Source of the DNA: Prevotellaceae bacterium
GTDB taxonomy: Bacteria; Bacteroidota; Bacteroidia; Bacteroidales; UBA932
Assembly: GCA_031264875.1 (NCBI GenBank)
Contig: JAISDK010000276.1
Coordinates: 1-7,011, forward strand
Length of the DNA stretch: 7,011 nt
Direction: 5' to 3'
Shown here: positions 5,373 to 7,011 of the stretch, piece by piece
How the letters are laid out: every line of letters starts with the position of its first letter
Numbering within the stretch: the stretch's first letter is position 1
Notes under the pieces: generated by a model
What the model was told of the DNA's origin: nothing
Databases searched by the model: none
The model's input: the letters and a program-made list of their open reading frames with translations, nothing else
Made by a program: the position numbers and the translations under genes

Positions 5373-5438
5373 GAATAACATTCATCTATCAAAAAGAAAC
5401 TAAGTATTTAACAAAAAATTGTAAACTAATTAAATATT

Positions 5439-7011
5439 ATGATTAAGAAATTTTTTAAAGAAAACGCATTGCGGAAAATATTTCTTACCGCAGGCATGTT
5501 TATTCTCACGCTTTCGCTGTTTGCACAGCAAAGCGTTACTGTGACAGGAACAGTAAAAGACACTGGAGAAGAAGCGCTTCAGGGTGTAAGTATAGCCATC
5601 AAGGGAAGCACTTCCGGCGTGGCAAGCAACGAAAACGGAAATTATTCCATAACTGTGGCGGACAGGAACGCTGTGCTGGTATTTTCATTCGTTGGATTTG
5701 TAACCAAAGAGATACAGGTAGGCAGTCAGACTGTTATAAATGTAACTCTGGAAGAGGATGTACAGCAGATAGGCGAAGTAGTCGTTGTCGGTTATGGTAC
5801 ACTCGAAAAAAGACAGTTGACGAACTCTGTTACTACCATTTCTGCACGTGAACTGCCGCAGGGTCTTGGCGGAGCAACTATCGCTAACTCCTTGAGCGGA
5901 AGAGTAAGCGGTCTGGTAATGAATGAAACGCCAAGCCCTAACTCGGACTTGAAACTTCAATTGCGCGGTAGGGCTTCGATTAATGCAGCGTCTGGACCTT
6001 TGATCGTTATTGACGGTATGCCTGGTGGCGATATCCGTTCAGTTGTTCAGGAGGATATTCAGTCGATTGATATTTTGAAAGACGCTTCCGGCGGGGCTAT
6101 CTACGGTTCGCGCGCTACGGGCGGCGTCATTTTGATTACCACCAAGCAGGCGCAGGAAGGTAAAATGAAACTTACCTACACCGGTGAAGTGATTTTCAAA
6201 AACACCTTTGCTAAACCTCGCGTAATGACCGCATCGGAATACCGGCAGTATAAAGGCTCTAATTTGCCTGGCGATTATGACTGGTACGAAGCTTCTTTGG
6301 CAGACAACCCCACGTCGCAACGCCACGTCGTTAACCTTAACGGAGGCTCGCGCGATGCAAAAATCTTCGCTACAGCCATGTATGAGGACAATCGCGGAAC
6401 AATGTTCGGCGACAACCGTAAAGACTTCAGCGGACGTATCAACGGAGCCTTCAAATTTCTGGACGGCTGGCTCGACATCAATACGCATATCACGTATCGT
6501 CAGGCAGACCGCAATCGGGATAAGGCGACTGCAGGAACTCCATGGTTCGCCAATCCAACCCGGTCGCCATACGCAGAGTATCCTTCTGTCGATTGGCCCC
6601 AGACGGTGAGTATGGTGGCTGACCGAAATTCCCTATATGACGCAAAGAACATAACCGACAATGGAGTGGACAAGTGGTTTCGTCCGGATGTGGAACTGAA
6701 ACTCAATATCCTCCCTGTTAAGGGACTGACCTACAGCCAGACATTCGGCTATGAAAGCCGCCAGTGGGAACGCAAACTCTACGAACCCTCCTATTTGCAG
6801 AGAGGTGAAGCGACAAACCGTTCGGGACTGGGAACAGCGGAGATTGAAAACGACAAAACCGAACAGGTAAACGCCGAAGGTTACTTCTCCTTCGTCCGTT
6901 CATCAGGCGAGAAACACAAAATCAACGCCGCTGCGGGATACAGCTATTTTGAAAGAAACAGGGAGAAATACCGCATGAAAAACTACGGTTTTGACTTTGA
7001 CCCTGTAGGAG
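5439..7011 (+). CDS. SusC/RagA-family TonB-dependent outer-membrane transporter (partial)
   Basis: The frame is open from 5439 to the right edge: 524 residues, about half of a family length near 1000-1100. SusC proteins form the outer-membrane barrel that, with a SusD lipoprotein lid, imports glycans or peptides using TonB energy. Seen: signal peptide (1-29, cleavage after LSLFA); carboxypeptidase-regulatory-like beta domain (about 34-105, with GVSIAIKGSTSGVASNENG at 49-67); the family hallmark VVVGYGT (115-121); plug domain (about 122-237) with LIVIDGMP (188-195) and DILKDASGGAIYGSRATGGV (211-230); then barrel strands. There is no STN domain before the regulatory-like domain, so direct sigma/anti-sigma signalling by this protein is unlikely. 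The ATG follows an AT-rich leader without Shine-Dalgarno. By eye it is richer in G+C than the ATPase genes. Substrate cannot be told; susD should follow beyond the edge. Confidence 0.95.
   Translation, partial: MIKKFFKENALRKIFLTAGMFILTLSLFAQQSVTVTGTVKDTGEEALQGVSIAIKGSTSGVASNENGNYSITVADRNAVLVFSFVGFVTKEIQVGSQTVINVTLEEDVQQIGEVVVVGYGTLEKRQLTNSVTTISARELPQGLGGATIANSLSGRVSGLVMNETPSPNSDLKLQLRGRASINAASGPLIVIDGMPGGDIRSVVQEDIQSIDILKDASGGAIYGSRATGGVILITTKQAQEGKMKLTYTGEVIFKNTFAKPRVMTASEYRQYKGSNLPGDYDWYEASLADNPTSQRHVVNLNGGSRDAKIFATAMYEDNRGTMFGDNRKDFSGRINGAFKFLDGWLDINTHITYRQADRNRDKATAGTPWFANPTRSPYAEYPSVDWPQTVSMVADRNSLYDAKNITDNGVDKWFRPDVELKLNILPVKGLTYSQTFGYESRQWERKLYEPSYLQRGEATNRSGLGTAEIENDKTEQVNAEGYFSFVRSSGEKHKINAAAGYSYFERNREKYRMKNYGFDFDPVG

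Larger units (their letters stand above)
4697..5438. other. 742-bp AT-rich intergenic region between kinase and SusC gene
   Basis: I find no convincing protein gene here. The region holds the minus-strand kinase promoter at its left end, an AT-rich stretch with a direct repeat, two candidate plus-strand promoters, a CA repeat, and a leader of about 300-430 bases with several hairpins before the SusC start. A 67-codon minus-strand open frame (4956-5159) crosses both promoters and the CA repeat and does not look like a protein. Confidence 0.75.

Noticed and set aside
6277..6609. 110-codon plus-strand frame inside the SusC gene
   Set aside because: It is a different phase from the SusC frame, which is open throughout with clear family motifs; this is a shadow.

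Overview
The window looks like chromosomal DNA from a member of the Bacteroidota, most likely the order Bacteroidales. Four things point there. There is a V-type ATPase cluster with the Bacteroidales gene order E, DUF2764, A. There is a SusC/RagA-type TonB-dependent transporter. Shine-Dalgarno sequences are absent before the genes. The promoters match the Bacteroidetes form (-7 box TAnnTTTG); the string TACCTTTGC occurs before three transcription units. I would not name a genus.

Layout. Bases 1-49 (minus) are the first 16 codons of a gene with a twin-arginine type N-terminus. Bases 50-388 are a divergent intergenic region with a -7 box in each direction, a 12-bp hairpin, a second hairpin built on the same CGGGATT core, and a perfect 22-bp palindrome. 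Bases 389-3560 (plus) encode V-ATPase stalk subunit E, a DUF2764 protein and catalytic subunit A, packed as an operon. A 16-bp stem terminator at 3603-3646 closes it and also serves the convergent unit on the minus strand: a pyridoxal/pyridoxamine kinase (4696-3845), then a 61-residue one-helix membrane protein whose start overlaps the kinase stop by one base. Bases 4697-5438 are a 742-bp AT-rich intergenic region with the kinase promoter, a direct repeat, two candidate plus-strand promoters, a (CA)8 tract and hairpins. From 5439 to the end is the first half (524 residues) of a SusC/RagA outer-membrane transporter; its SusD partner would lie beyond the window.

How the parts work together. E, the DUF2764 protein and A belong to one membrane-bound rotary ATPase, but the genes for B, D, I and K that normally follow A directly in Bacteroidales are not here: a strong terminator and convergent genes follow A instead. 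The kinase salvages B6 vitamers to the cofactor forms. The SusC protein imports oligosaccharides or peptides across the outer membrane. I see no functional link between these three units. The most interesting points are the split ATPase operon, the structured leader of the gene at the left edge, and the long structured leader of the SusC gene. I saw no mobile element, CRISPR array, tRNA or rRNA.
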